From NCBI GenBank assembly GCA_029582165.1, contig CM055874.1:27550883-27614882 (forward strand): a stretch of DNA of 64,000 bases, given 5' to 3'. The notes beneath the pieces were generated by a model, which ran no database searches, was not told where the DNA came from, and saw only the letters and a list, made by a program, of their open reading frames with translations. The DNA comes from Portulaca oleracea (taxonomy: Eukaryota; Streptophyta; Magnoliopsida; Caryophyllales; Portulacaceae). Within the stretch, counting starts at the first letter, position 1. Each line of letters starts with the position of its first letter. The position numbers and the translations under genes were made by a program. This document shows, one piece after another, positions 37,732 to 47,674 of this stretch.

Positions 37732-38912
37732 ATGGCTTTTATTCCTAGCAACAACAAAATCCTTGCTTCCATTGTTGATGGAAAGGATTCCTACACTCCA
37801 CCATCTATTGGCATCAAGTTGACCATCAAAATTATGCACCGTGGAGCAGTCTTGCACTGTCTTCATTAGAAGCCTTTGATCTCGACCACTTTGTTACAGG
37901 GAGCTCCACCAAGTGAGACAATCCCCTCCATAGAAGAAAACAAGCCACCTCAAACCAATCCAGATTTCTTAGAATGGAAGAGGAAGGATAAATTGATCTT
38001 TCTCTAGATCAAAACAACAGTTAGTGAGTCAATTTTGGCTCAAATAATAAACTGCAAGACTTCTAGAGAAGTTTGGCTTAACTTAGAGAAAGCATTTCAG
38101 TCTAAGTCTGAACCTCACGTCATGCATCTTCGGTGGTTATTGCAAACCACCACCAAAGGAACTCTCACAGCCTTTGAGTATTTTCAGAAAATGCGAGGTC
38201 TTGCTAATGATCTTGCATCCACTCTCAACCCAATAAGTGATGTTGACCTTGTAAACTATATTTTACAAGGTTTGGTCCACAATATGAGTTTTTTGTCACT
38301 GCCCTTGCCACTAGATCAACCCCGGTAAACCTCGATGACCTCCTGGGTATGCTACTAAGTCTGGAATACCGTTTAGAACAGGCCCACACGATGGCCCTTG
38401 CAGCCAATGTTGCAACTCGAGGTAGCTACAATCCCAAACCCAGTTCTAACCACGGATCTCACCGTGGAATGTTTCAGACCAATAACTCAGTCCCAAAAGA
38501 TAAGGACTTTGATCGCCCAAATAACTACAAATCTGGAAAGGTCGTATGGTGTGCGGATCTGCTCAGCGGGGCCTTCCGCATTGGAGTGCTACAATCTCTT
38601 GAATCACTCATACACTCCTGAAAAGGCATCCAAAGTTTCAGCTCTTGTTACCACGTCCAGCAGCACAAAAGGTCTTGGTTTGTTAATTCCAGCGCCTCCA
38701 ATCACAATATTGGTGACCTGAATAATCTCTCCATCCAGTCAGAGTACAATGGCAATGAAGGAATAACAGTTGATAATGGTGAAACTCTCCCTATTAAACA
38801 CATTAGTCGATCCTCCATAGCTTCTCATGATATCATTCTGCCTCTTAAAAATGTTTTACATGTCCCTTCCATTACTAAGAATTTACTTAGTGTGTCCCAA
38901 ATCACTAACTAA
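37732..38912 (+). pseudogene. copia-1 gag/protease region, unit 2, decayed
   Basis: Same gag as unit 1 with the same stops. Here the EYRLEQAHTMALAANVATRG region (38360-38420) is readable, but the zinc-knuckle region is damaged (near 38539-38572: GTGCGGATCTGCTCAGCGGGG where units 1 and 3 read CQICSKLG). Its downstream end is the second copia-to-MULE junction. Confidence 0.75.
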
Positions 38913-38924
38913 AATAATGTTTCT

Positions 38925-41924
38925 CATTTTTGTTCAATGTGGTTCATTTTAAAATCTTACCACACAAGATATGAACTTCGTAGTCACACACTGTCTTCTG
39001 GTGGTTTATTGTCAAACTGACTACACTCAACATAGCTTATGGCTGATATGGACAACACAGGAATTTATTTGGATTAACACGGTACTGCTCGTGATACAAA
39101 CTTATAGTTTTTTTATTGGGTGTTTGGTGATGGCATGCTGTGTACATGCATACATTTCCTCAGATTGGCTATAACGCGTAAGCATTATAAATTATATGGT
39201 CATGTATGCCCATTACCACACATATAATGCAACAACCACAGTAGACGGCAATTGGGTTTTGTGGTATGGCCACGTACTAATAAGATTGTATCAAAATACA
39301 CACTATAAGTGACAAATGTTCGATACAAGACCACAGTAGATGAAACGTGATCACACTCGGTTGTATGTAGCCAATGGACTATTTAACACCCAACGCGATC
39401 ACACTGATTCATATGTGGCCAGGGGAAAACGCGAGCACATTATACTTGCACTATTTAGCATAAAAACCATAGTACTTTATGGTTGTGGCAATTGACCACA
39501 CGTATTCATATGTGGCCAAGAGACTTCAAGTACCACATGAATTCGCATATGGCCAAGGGGGGTAGTTGTTTAATGCATGACCACAATTGGATGTATGTAG
39601 CCAAGGGATTATTTAGCACAAAACGTGATCATATTGATTCATTTGTGGCCGAGGGAAAACACGACCACATATATTATACTTGCACTATTTAGCACAAAAC
39701 TCACAGTACATTATGGTTATGGCAATTAATCACACATATTCATAAGTGGCCAATGGACTTCAGTTGATTGATAATTACATGCTAATAATAATTTTTACTT
39801 CACAATTGACCACATGAAGTCGCATGTGGATAAGGGACAACTATTTTATGCATGACCACAGTTGTTGGTATGTGGTCATCACATACATTACACTACAGTT
39901 GCAAGTTATGGTCATGTCTCGATGCACACCATAACTCCATACATTTTTTTATTCCGGCAATATATGTTAACAATGATATATAATATATCAGACAATTTCA
40001 TTTTTGTATGATAGAACAATGATGTGTAATTCGACATTTTGTTCGGCACACATCGATGGTGTTAATCCACAATTACATCCGCCCAAAAAAAAATAACAGA
40101 AAAGGGCAGGAAACAACGCACAATGCATGTTGGGTGCAATACGAGGTATCAACTGTATTGTGTTGGAGGATTACATATTGAACCCGCTCAAGCGAGGAAT
40201 AAAAAAATAAATAAACACACATCTACCGATGGCAGTTCGCCCATCACAACAATCATCAGACTGTAATAACCAATCTCCCCCCATATCCAATCCGCATGGT
40301 GGTTGATGACCCTAGTCTTCATCCAACTGTCAGCGTTCTTGTACACGTTATCTCTCATTTCATTTTCACAGTGCATCAACATGTCGTAATAGTAATGGAT
40401 GTGGAGTGAGCGAATCTTTGATGCGTGAATCGCTTGATAAAAAGCGAATATGGTTAATGCGAGGATCGAGTGTCAATTTACGTCCACTCATGCTTTTGCT
40501 GATTCACGATTTTAGTGAGAATGACAATGAACACATTGGGGTCAGTTTGTCAAGCATTCTAATGTGTCCATAGATTGATCACTGTGGACAATAACCACGC
40601 CAACACAACTGATTTGCGACCACGGTTGGCATATTGCCGTGTATGAAAGTGTGTGTGGTCAATACAAACACGACCAATGTAACTACTTTGTGGTTGTACC
40701 TTCTTCGATGGTGCCGCTGTCCTGCCGCCAACGCCCGCTGCCCTCTTGGATGCACCGCCATTGTGGTCCATACGTGCTCTGCCGACTTCACCTGCAATGT
40801 GCGACCATTAATCACATAATCATACTTAACGTGCTTATTGTGATCACCACCTCACATTCCAGTGTACACACTACTCAGAGTGTGGTCATGTAGGGTATAC
40901 CGTACTAAATATGACAACAGTAAATTCTTAGAAAACAAGCCACCTCAAACCAATCCAGATTTCTTAGAATGGAAGAGGAAGGATAAATTGATCTTTCTCT
41001 AGATCAAAACAACAGTTAGTGAGTCAATTTTGGCTCAAATAATAAACTGCAAGACTTCTAGAGAAGTTTGGCTTAACTTAGAGAAAGCATTTCAGTCTAA
41101 GTCTGAACCTCACGTCATGCATCTTCGGTGGTTATTGCAAACCACCACCAAAGGAACTCTCACAGCCTTTGAGTATTTTCAGAAAATGCGAGGTCTTGCT
41201 AATGATCTTGCATCCACTCTCAACCCAATAAGTGATGTTGACCTTGTAAACTATATTTTACAAGGTTTGGTCCACAATATGAGTTTTTTGTCACTGCCCT
41301 TGCCACTAGATCAACCCCGGTAAACCTCGATGACCTCCTGGGTATGCTACTAAGTCTGGAATACCGTTTAGAACAGGCCCACACGATGGCCCTTGCAGCC
41401 AATGTTGCAACTCGAGGTAGCTACAATCCCAAACCCAGTTCTAACCACGGATCTCACCGTGGAATGTTTCAGACCAATAACTCAGTCCCAAAAGATAAGG
41501 ACTTTGATCGCCCAAATAACTACAAATCTGGAAAAGGTCGTATGGTGTGCCAGATCTGCTCAAAACTGGGGCCTTCCGCATTGGAGTGCTACAATCTCTT
41601 GAATCACTCATACACTCCTGAAAAGGCATCCAAAGTTTCAGCTCTTGTTACCACGTCCAGCAGCACAAAAGGTCTTGGTTTGTTAATTCCAGCGCCTCCA
41701 ATCACAATATTGGTGACCTGAATAATCTCTCCATCCAGTCAGAGTACAATGGCAATGAAGGAATAACAGTTGATAATGGTGAAACTCTCCCTATTAAACA
41801 CATTAGTCGATCCTCCATAGCTTCTCATGATATCATTCTGCCTCTTAAAAATGTTTTACATGTCCCTTCCATTACTAAGAATTTACTTAGTGTGTCCCAA
41901 ATCACTAACTAAAATAATGTTTCT
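38925..41924 (+). repeat. Tandem unit 3, with 1885-bp internal deletion
   Basis: Third copy. It matches unit 2 up to GTAAATTC (ending 40927), then has two unmatched bases TT, then resumes at AGAAAACAAG (40930). The missing part corresponds to 36050-37934 of unit 2 and removes the MULE right TIR, TA tract, copia 5' LTR and the start of gag. At TTCT (41921-41924) it continues directly into the single-copy rest of copia-1, so this copy occupies the ancestral right position. Confidence 0.92.
40930..41912 (+). pseudogene. copia-1 gag/protease region, unit 3, 5'-truncated
   Basis: The front of gag is removed by the 1885-bp deletion. What remains keeps both regions damaged in one of the other copies: EYRLEQAHTMALAANVATRG and the knuckle VCQICSKLGPSALECYN. 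It ends with the same LLSVSQITN-stop and then, unlike the other units, runs on into the pol part of copia-1. Confidence 0.78.
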
Positions 41925-43288
41925 GTTGAATTTTTCCCCAAGCATTGTTTGGTGAAGGACGTGTAGGGAAGGACACTCATGAAGGGCATGCATGACAGAG
42001 GGTTGTACACGCTGGGAAAAGTCACAAAACCTATTGTTTCCTCTTATTCTACTGCTCTCATAGGAGAAAGAACCACCATGCAAGGGTGGCATAATCGCCT
42101 AGGTCACCCAAATGAAAAAGTTGTTAAACAAGTTGTCAATAATCATTCTCTCCCACTTACAAATAAATAAATGACCTTTTATGATTCTTGCGCTATAGCG
42201 AAAAGCCCTCGGTAACATCTTAATAAGTCTCACATTTGGTCCACTTCTATGTTTTCCCTCGTTTATTCTGACGTGTGGGGACCTGCTCCTATTACCTCAT
42301 CCAATGGAATGCTATTTTGTCTATTTTATTGATGACTATTCAAAGTTCGTGTGGATTTATTTCATGAGTAGAAAGACTCAAGTTTTTGAAATTTTTAAAC
42401 AATTTCAAACTATGGTTCGAACTCAACTCAACACTCAAATTAAACAAGTCCAAACGGATTGGGGTGGGGAATACCGTACACTTCCATTATTTTTTTGAAA
42501 TATTTGGCATTCTGCATCGAATCTCTTGTCCTCACACTCAAGAACAAAATGGGGTTGCCGAAAGGCGACATCGGGATATTGTGGAAAAGGGTTTGACACT
42601 TCTCGCTCATGCATCTTTTCCTCTTTTCTTTTGGGAACATGCGTTTTATACCACGGTTTATTTGATGATTCGTGTAAGTACACCTCTCTTAAACAACCAA
42701 TCTCCTTATGAACTTCTGTATAGATGCTCTGCTGATTACCTTTTCTTACGCACATTTGGTTGTTTATGTTATCCCTATCTACGACCATATAATAAGCACA
42801 AGTTGAATTTTCGTTCCTTGCCTTGCATTTTCTTGGGGTACAGCTCCAGACATAAAGGATATTTGTGCTTGTATGTTCCAACACATCGTCTTTATATTGC
42901 TCGTCATGTCATTTTTTATGAAACATGTTTTCCATATGTTGAGATGCATGAATCTTATTCTTTGGGTACTCCTAAAGTACCTACTGCCACTCCCAATTTG
43001 GAAATGCTCAATGCTATTTCACGATTTTCCTCACCTAGTGGTTCCTGCACTCTTCCAATTTCTTCTCATCAGAAAGAAAATGAGATTTTGGACTCTCATA
43101 CTCAAGATTTACCAAGTAGCATTAATGAGGAAACTTCTAACCCCAGTGTGATTGCTCCCAGCCCACAACATCCCCTTCATGTTCCTCAGGTATGTGTTAT
43201 AAGTCATCCACTGACCTTCACGACATCCCTTCTCCCAATTTGCCTATGTATACATCCTCGATACCAACCTCAAACACCCATCCCATGA
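41925..43288 (+). pseudogene. copia-1 pre-integrase and integrase region, decayed
   Basis: RE1-type pol. After the junction the reading shows VEFFPKHCLVKD, then GLYTLGK and WHNRLGHPNEKVVKQV (pre-integrase zinc-binding region). The integrase core follows: YSDVWGPAPITSSNG, YFIDDYSKFVWIYF, and after a frameshift near 42470-42500 HTQEQNGVAERRHRDIVEKG. The longest open stretch is 42386-43288 and ends in a Ser/Pro-rich linker. Stops and frameshifts show that it is inactive. Confidence 0.85.
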
Positions 43289-43382
43289 TCACCTGGTCCA
43301 AAACTAACTCCCTTAAACCCAAGACTTTTCTTGCCTCTCGCCACCCTTTACCTGCTCTTCCATCTACTGATCCTGATCCAAC

Positions 43383-44338
43383 TTGGACGCCTTACATCAC
43401 AATAACACATGGGAGCTTGTTCCTAAGCCTGCTCATGGCAATGTTATTGGATGCAAACGGGTATATAAAACTAAAAGTCATGCCGATGGGTCCATTGAGC
43501 GTTACAAAGCACAATTAGTGGCACTTGGAAATCGACAAGAAGAAAGGGTTAACTATTTTGAGACTTTTAGCCTGATGGTCAAACCAACTACTATTCGGGT
43601 TGTCTAGTCTTTGGCCGTGTTTATAGGTTGGTCTATATGTCAAATTGATGTCAACAATGCATTCCTTAATGGTGACTTGGATGAAACGGTGTACATGAAA
43701 CAACCCCCAGGTCATGTAATTCCCGACCATCCTGATTATGTTTGTCGACTACGCAAGTCATTGTATGGCCTTAACCAAAGTCCTCGAGTATGGTTTTACA
43801 AGCTGAAATCATTTATGCATGAGTTAGGGTTCACACTATCTTATGCAGACAACTCTTTGTTTATTCGCCATGAGGATGGGTCTCTCACTCTTGTTCTTGT
43901 GTATGTTGACTATATTGTTTTAATAGGGAGTAATACTGAGTTTCTCAAGGAGTTTGTTCGACAACTAAATTTTTCTTTCTCTTTAAAAGACTTGGGAGAC
44001 ATCCATTTCTTCTTAGGTGTTCAAGTACACAAGGCTACTGGGGGCTTGTACTTGTCACAAAGTCATTAAATCAGAGACCTCCTGCTACATACACAAATGG
44101 ATGGGGCCAAACTTGTGTCATCCCCGGCTGAAACTGGGTCTCAACTCACAAAATATGGTGACCCTATGAGTGATCCCTCTTTACATCGTAGTGTTGTTGG
44201 AGCCCTTCAATATGTCACCATAACTCGTCCAGATGTTGCATATGCTGTTAATCGGGTTTGTCAGTTCATGAATGCCCCAACCACTTCACATTGGCAAGCT
44301 GTCAAGCGCATCTTACGGTACCTTAAAGGTACTATTAC
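43383..44338 (+). pseudogene. copia-1 reverse transcriptase, decayed, catalytic motif changed
   Basis: RVT_2-type reverse transcriptase: [55 protein letters not shown] and the active-site block [13 protein letters not shown]. The canonical YVDD is YVDY here (43902-43913), which removes one catalytic aspartate. Stops occur near 43605 and 44067. The frame is cut at RYLKGTIT (44338) by the Cassandra insertion and resumes at 45205. Confidence 0.88.
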
Positions 44339-44620
44339 TGTAACGCCCCAACCCCTCACGAGCCGCGGGCATTACCGATAACCGCTTCAAGGATCACTGA
44401 CTGACCCCACAAATCACCACGAGTCTTTCCAGCGTGCTTCGTCCTCGCTCACACGCTGCTTGGGAAAACTTCACAGGACGTCACCCATCCTGAGACTACT
44501 CCCAGCCAAGCACGCTTAACTGAGGAGTTCCCAACGGATGAGCTACCATAAAAGAAGGTGCACCTTGGTGATATGAGTAGTCATTTCAATCCTTTTAAAC
44601 CACATACCCGGGGTATTACA
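44339..44620 (-). repeat. Cassandra LTR a (3' LTR on minus strand)
   Basis: 282 bp, TGTAACGCCC to TATTACA. The 5S-like part is about 44461-44547. The C-box-like block here reads GACGTCACCCATCC on the plus strand, with a change relative to LTR c (GAGGTCACCCATCC). Confidence 0.82.
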
Positions 44621-44755
44621 GTCACCCCCACTTAAGTACACAACGTCCTCGTTGTGCCACAATCTACTCCAAAATCTTTGCCCCGCTAGGTGAGTGCCCA
44701 TGGATCTCCCGTCCCCTGGCATAACTCACGGTCGCGGGTCGACTCTAATACTATC

Positions 44756-45047
44756 TGTAACGCCCTAGCCCCTCACGGGCCGCGGACATTACCGATAACC
44801 GCTTCAAAGATCACTGACTGACCCCACAAATCACTATGAGTCTTTCCAACATGTTTCGTCCTCGCTCACACGCTGCCTGGGAAAACTTCCCTAGAGGTCA
44901 CCCATCCTGAGACTACTCCTAGCCAAGCACGCTTAACTGAGGAGTTCCCAATGGATGAGCTACCATAAAAGAATGTGCACCTTGGTGATATGAGAAGTCA
45001 TTTCAATCCTTTTAAGCCGCACTTTAACCACTTACCCGGGGCATTAC
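44756..45047 (-). repeat. Cassandra LTR b (5' LTR on minus strand)
   Basis: 292 bp, TGTAACGCCC to GGGGCATTAC; the final A is lost at the fusion with the third copy. The 5S-like part is about 44879-44961. It is several percent diverged from LTR a by eye. Confidence 0.82.
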
Positions 45048-45199
45048 GGGCGGCGGACATTACCGATAACTGCTTCAAGGATCACTGACCGACCCCACAA
45101 ATTACCACGAGTCTTTCAAGCGTGCTCGTCCTCGCTTACATGCTGCCTGGGAAAACTTCCCAGGAGGTCACCCATCCTGAGACTACTCCCAACCAAGCA
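45048..45199 (-). repeat. Truncated third Cassandra LTR
   Basis: Starts inside the LTR (GGGCGGCGGACATTACCG, lacking about the first 20 bp) and stops inside the 5S-like part at CCAAGCA. It abuts the second ATTAC copy. Its 5S-like fragment is about 45130-45199. Confidence 0.78.
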
Positions 45200-45204
45200 A
45201 TTAC

Positions 45205-45745
45205 TTATGGGATCCATATTTCCTAATCTCAAGGTTCAAGGTTTGTCGCCTTTTCTGATGCGAGTTGGGCAGGTGATCCGGATGATCGTCAATCTACCCA
45301 TGGCTACTTTGTTTTCTTTGGGGGAAATTTAGTCAGCTGGTCCTCGAGAAAATAACGAGTAGTTGCCAAGTCCAGCACGGAGGCTGAATATCGCGCCCTT
45401 GCTTTTGCTACTGAACTCATTTGGCTTCAACAATTATTACGGGAGTTACATATCCATCTCAAGCAACCTCCTGTCCTGTTTTGTGATAATCTCAGCGCTA
45501 AATTCATGTCATCCAATCCGGTCTTTCATGATCGTTCCAAACACATTGAGGTTGATTATCATTTTGTTCGGGAGAAGGTTGAGCGTGGCAATTTAAATGT
45601 CTCCTATGTTCGCTCTATGGATCAACTTGACGATATCTTTACTAAGGCTGTCTCCACCAAATCATTTGTTCGGTTACAAGACAAGTTGGGCGTTCATCCA
45701 TCCCTGACCAGCTTCCGGGAGGGGGGTAATAAGGAAGAACCATAA
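45205..45745 (+). pseudogene. copia-1 RNase H region, decayed
   Basis: Continuation of the interrupted pol: [43 protein letters not shown], then a stop, STEAEYRALAFATELIWLQQ, SKHIEVDYHFVREKVERG and DQLDDIFTKAVSTKSFVRLQ. These are the standard Ty1/copia RNase H blocks. The polypurine tract GGGAGGGGGG (45717-45726) follows, overlapping the end of the frame. Confidence 0.85.
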
Positions 45746-45988
45746 ATCAAGAGGTCTCTAATTGATTCTTTCCCAGGTTGAGTGTTTGATTTATGGTACT
45801 GTGATTTGGAATCAGAACATTAATTCAAGTGGGATTGATTGGTGGGTGAAAAAAATATACTTTCCCTGTATTTTTATTCTTTCATCTTTGCTGTAATATC
45901 CTTCCATAATTGTATGCTAAATACTTTGTATATATAGCTTCACTAATGCAAACAGGGGAGATAACAACAATCTCACCCCTTATTTTAT
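45727..45988 (+). repeat. copia-1 3' LTR
   Basis: It matches the 5' LTR from GTAATAAGGAAGAACC onward to CCCCTTATTTTAT. The first ten bases of the 5' LTR (TGTTAGTAGG) are missing directly after the polypurine tract. It is more diverged from the 5' LTR than the two copia-2 LTRs are from each other, so copia-1 is the older insertion. Confidence 0.8.
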
Positions 45989-47248
45989 GGTAGGAGTCAA
46001 TTTGACAAAATCCCTCTATTAAAATATATTTAGCGCACAAATGATCTTGAAGCTAATGAGTAAATAAGATACATAGAAAAAGAGATAGATTGTTATAAAA
46101 CTAAGACTCTAATTATGGACTACCTATGACATTAAAAGGAATCTAAAATTTACATAAAATAATTTGGAAAATATATTGATGAATTAGGTAAAATTTATTA
46201 AAATTAATGTACATGACTTATATTACTCGGTTAATCGAATAGCATAATCAAATAATACAATTATTGTTCTGATGATTTTGTTTAATCCAATGGCAATTTT
46301 GTCAACCCATTCGCATGATTCGATAATGCATGGATTGCCTTGAACTTAAAGTACTTGTTTCACCTTTAAGCCTATTCGTGATAGATACCAAGTAAATATT
46401 TTGTAACGCTTTCTTCTAAGTGCCTGTCAAATACATAAGTAAATTGGATTGGGTATAAATTTACCAAAATCTACTAAATTTATCAAAAATTACTAAAAAT
46501 TAATTTTTACCCAATTAATTTTTACCTATAAATTTGACACAATATATTAGGAGAATCCATTTGACTCTCCCCTCCTTAATTGTAGAAGATTTGGCCATTT
46601 CCTTTTATTTTTTTGAAAAACAATTATTAATGTTCTTCTAAACTTCTACGTCACACATGTAAAGAGCCCCCAACCATATTGCTTCAATAATAACAAATCA
46701 AAATGTCACTTTCAATATAAAATTATATTAAAATTTCCAACATATAAAATTGATAATTATACATTTGAGAAGTATAATTACATTATAAACATTAATTATG
46801 TGGATATTACATATATAAAAATCTATTTTCATCTTAGAATAGTAAACTATATAGAAAATTTACATATACACTCCTTCAAGCTTGGGGTTTATGACATTTA
46901 TAAATTTAACTCTAATATTTTTAAGTTAATATTTACTTCCCCTAACCTTTTAAACCAATTTATTTAAGCAACATTTTCAGTAAATTCAGTAACCTTTCTG
47001 GTGAATTTAACAACTTTTCCGGTGATGATGTGACTTGTAATGAAATTTTTTTGCTAAAAAATTGTGGTCAATATTATCACAAATTACACATTTACTGATA
47101 AGTTACTAAATTTATCGGAAAATTTGCTAAATTATATTGGTTCGATAGGTCGAGGGAGGTAAATATTAAGTCAAAAAGGACAAATAATATAGAACGGAAG
47201 GAGTATCAATTTTCATTTGTATACCCATCCCAATTAAAGACTGTGGTA
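45989..47248. other. AT-rich intergenic DNA
   Basis: No gene, RNA or clear mobile element. It contains several short repeats of ACTAAATTTATC-type words and ends at the duplicated left flank of the next element. Confidence 0.55.
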
Positions 47249-47674
47249 ATCAACAAAAGGACAAATAATATAGAATAAAAGGAGTATCTATTGTCATTCG
47301 TGTAATAACCCAAAGTTAACCTTCCCCTAACCCGTATTAATTAATCTAATTAACCGAGGTTAAAAATAATTAAATATTAATAAAAGCGCGTGTTTCAATT
47401 TTTTTTCTAAACCAGTGTTTATTTTTGCAGGACTTGAACAGTGCAACGACCATCAAGATATCAACAAAAGGACAAATAATATAGAATAGAAGGAGTATCT
47501 ATTGTCATTCGTGTAATAACCCAAAGTTAACCTTCCCCTAACCCGTATTAATTAATCTAATTAACCGAGGTTAAAAATAATTAAATATTAATAAAAGCGC
47601 GTGTTTCAATTTTTTTTCTAAACCAATGTTTATTTTTGCAGGACATGAACAGTGCAACGACCATCAAGATATCA
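47249..47674. repeat. 211-bp tandem duplication across the left edge of an LTR element
   Basis: The unit runs ATCA (47249) to 47459 and is repeated from 47460 to 47670. Each copy contains about 52 bp of flank, the 5-bp target ATTCG and about 160 bp of the element. The two copies differ by only a few bases. ATCA occurs at the start of copy 1, at the junction and at the end of copy 2 (47671-47674), the only homology at the join. Confidence 0.9.

Larger units (their letters stand above)
34047..38924 (+). repeat. Tandem unit 2 (MULE 3' part + TA tract + copia-1 5' part)
   Basis: Second copy, 4878 bp. The 8-bp length difference from unit 1 is fully explained by a shorter TA tract (68 against 88 bp) and five short patches, at about 35837, 36720, 36770, 38360 and 38539. 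By eye the rest is essentially identical. Both of its junctions are fusions of copia gag to MULE interior that occur nowhere in an intact element. Confidence 0.93.
44339..45199 (-). mobile_element. Cassandra-type TRIM retrotransposon (LTR - internal - LTR - truncated LTR)
   Basis: A short, non-coding LTR element inserted in copia-1 pol. LTR a is 44339-44620, internal 44621-44755, LTR b 44756-45047, and a third partial LTR copy 45048-45199. The LTRs start TGTAACGCCC and LTR a ends TATTACA. Each contains sequence matching plant 5S rRNA on the minus strand (for example minus-strand GGATGGGTGACC and AAGCGTGCTTGGC), which is the defining trait of Cassandra TRIMs. On the minus strand the sequence behind LTR b, ATAGTATTAGAGTCGACCC, resembles a methionine-tRNA primer site, and AAGTGGGGGTGAC before LTR a is a polypurine-like tract, so the element points left. 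ATTAC flanks both ends (44334-44338, 45200-45204). Confidence 0.85.

Noticed and set aside
29161..41924. Independent copia or MULE insertions in units 2 and 3
   Set aside because: Copies begin and end in the interior of both elements and repeat the same flanks, so they arose by segment duplication.
42435..42884. Minus-strand 149-codon open frame
   Set aside because: Antisense shadow of the copia-1 integrase region.
44461..45199. Functional 5S rRNA gene cluster
   Set aside because: The segments are partial and lie inside TGTAA...TTACA LTRs with a TRIM layout; they are not full tandem 5S units with spacers.
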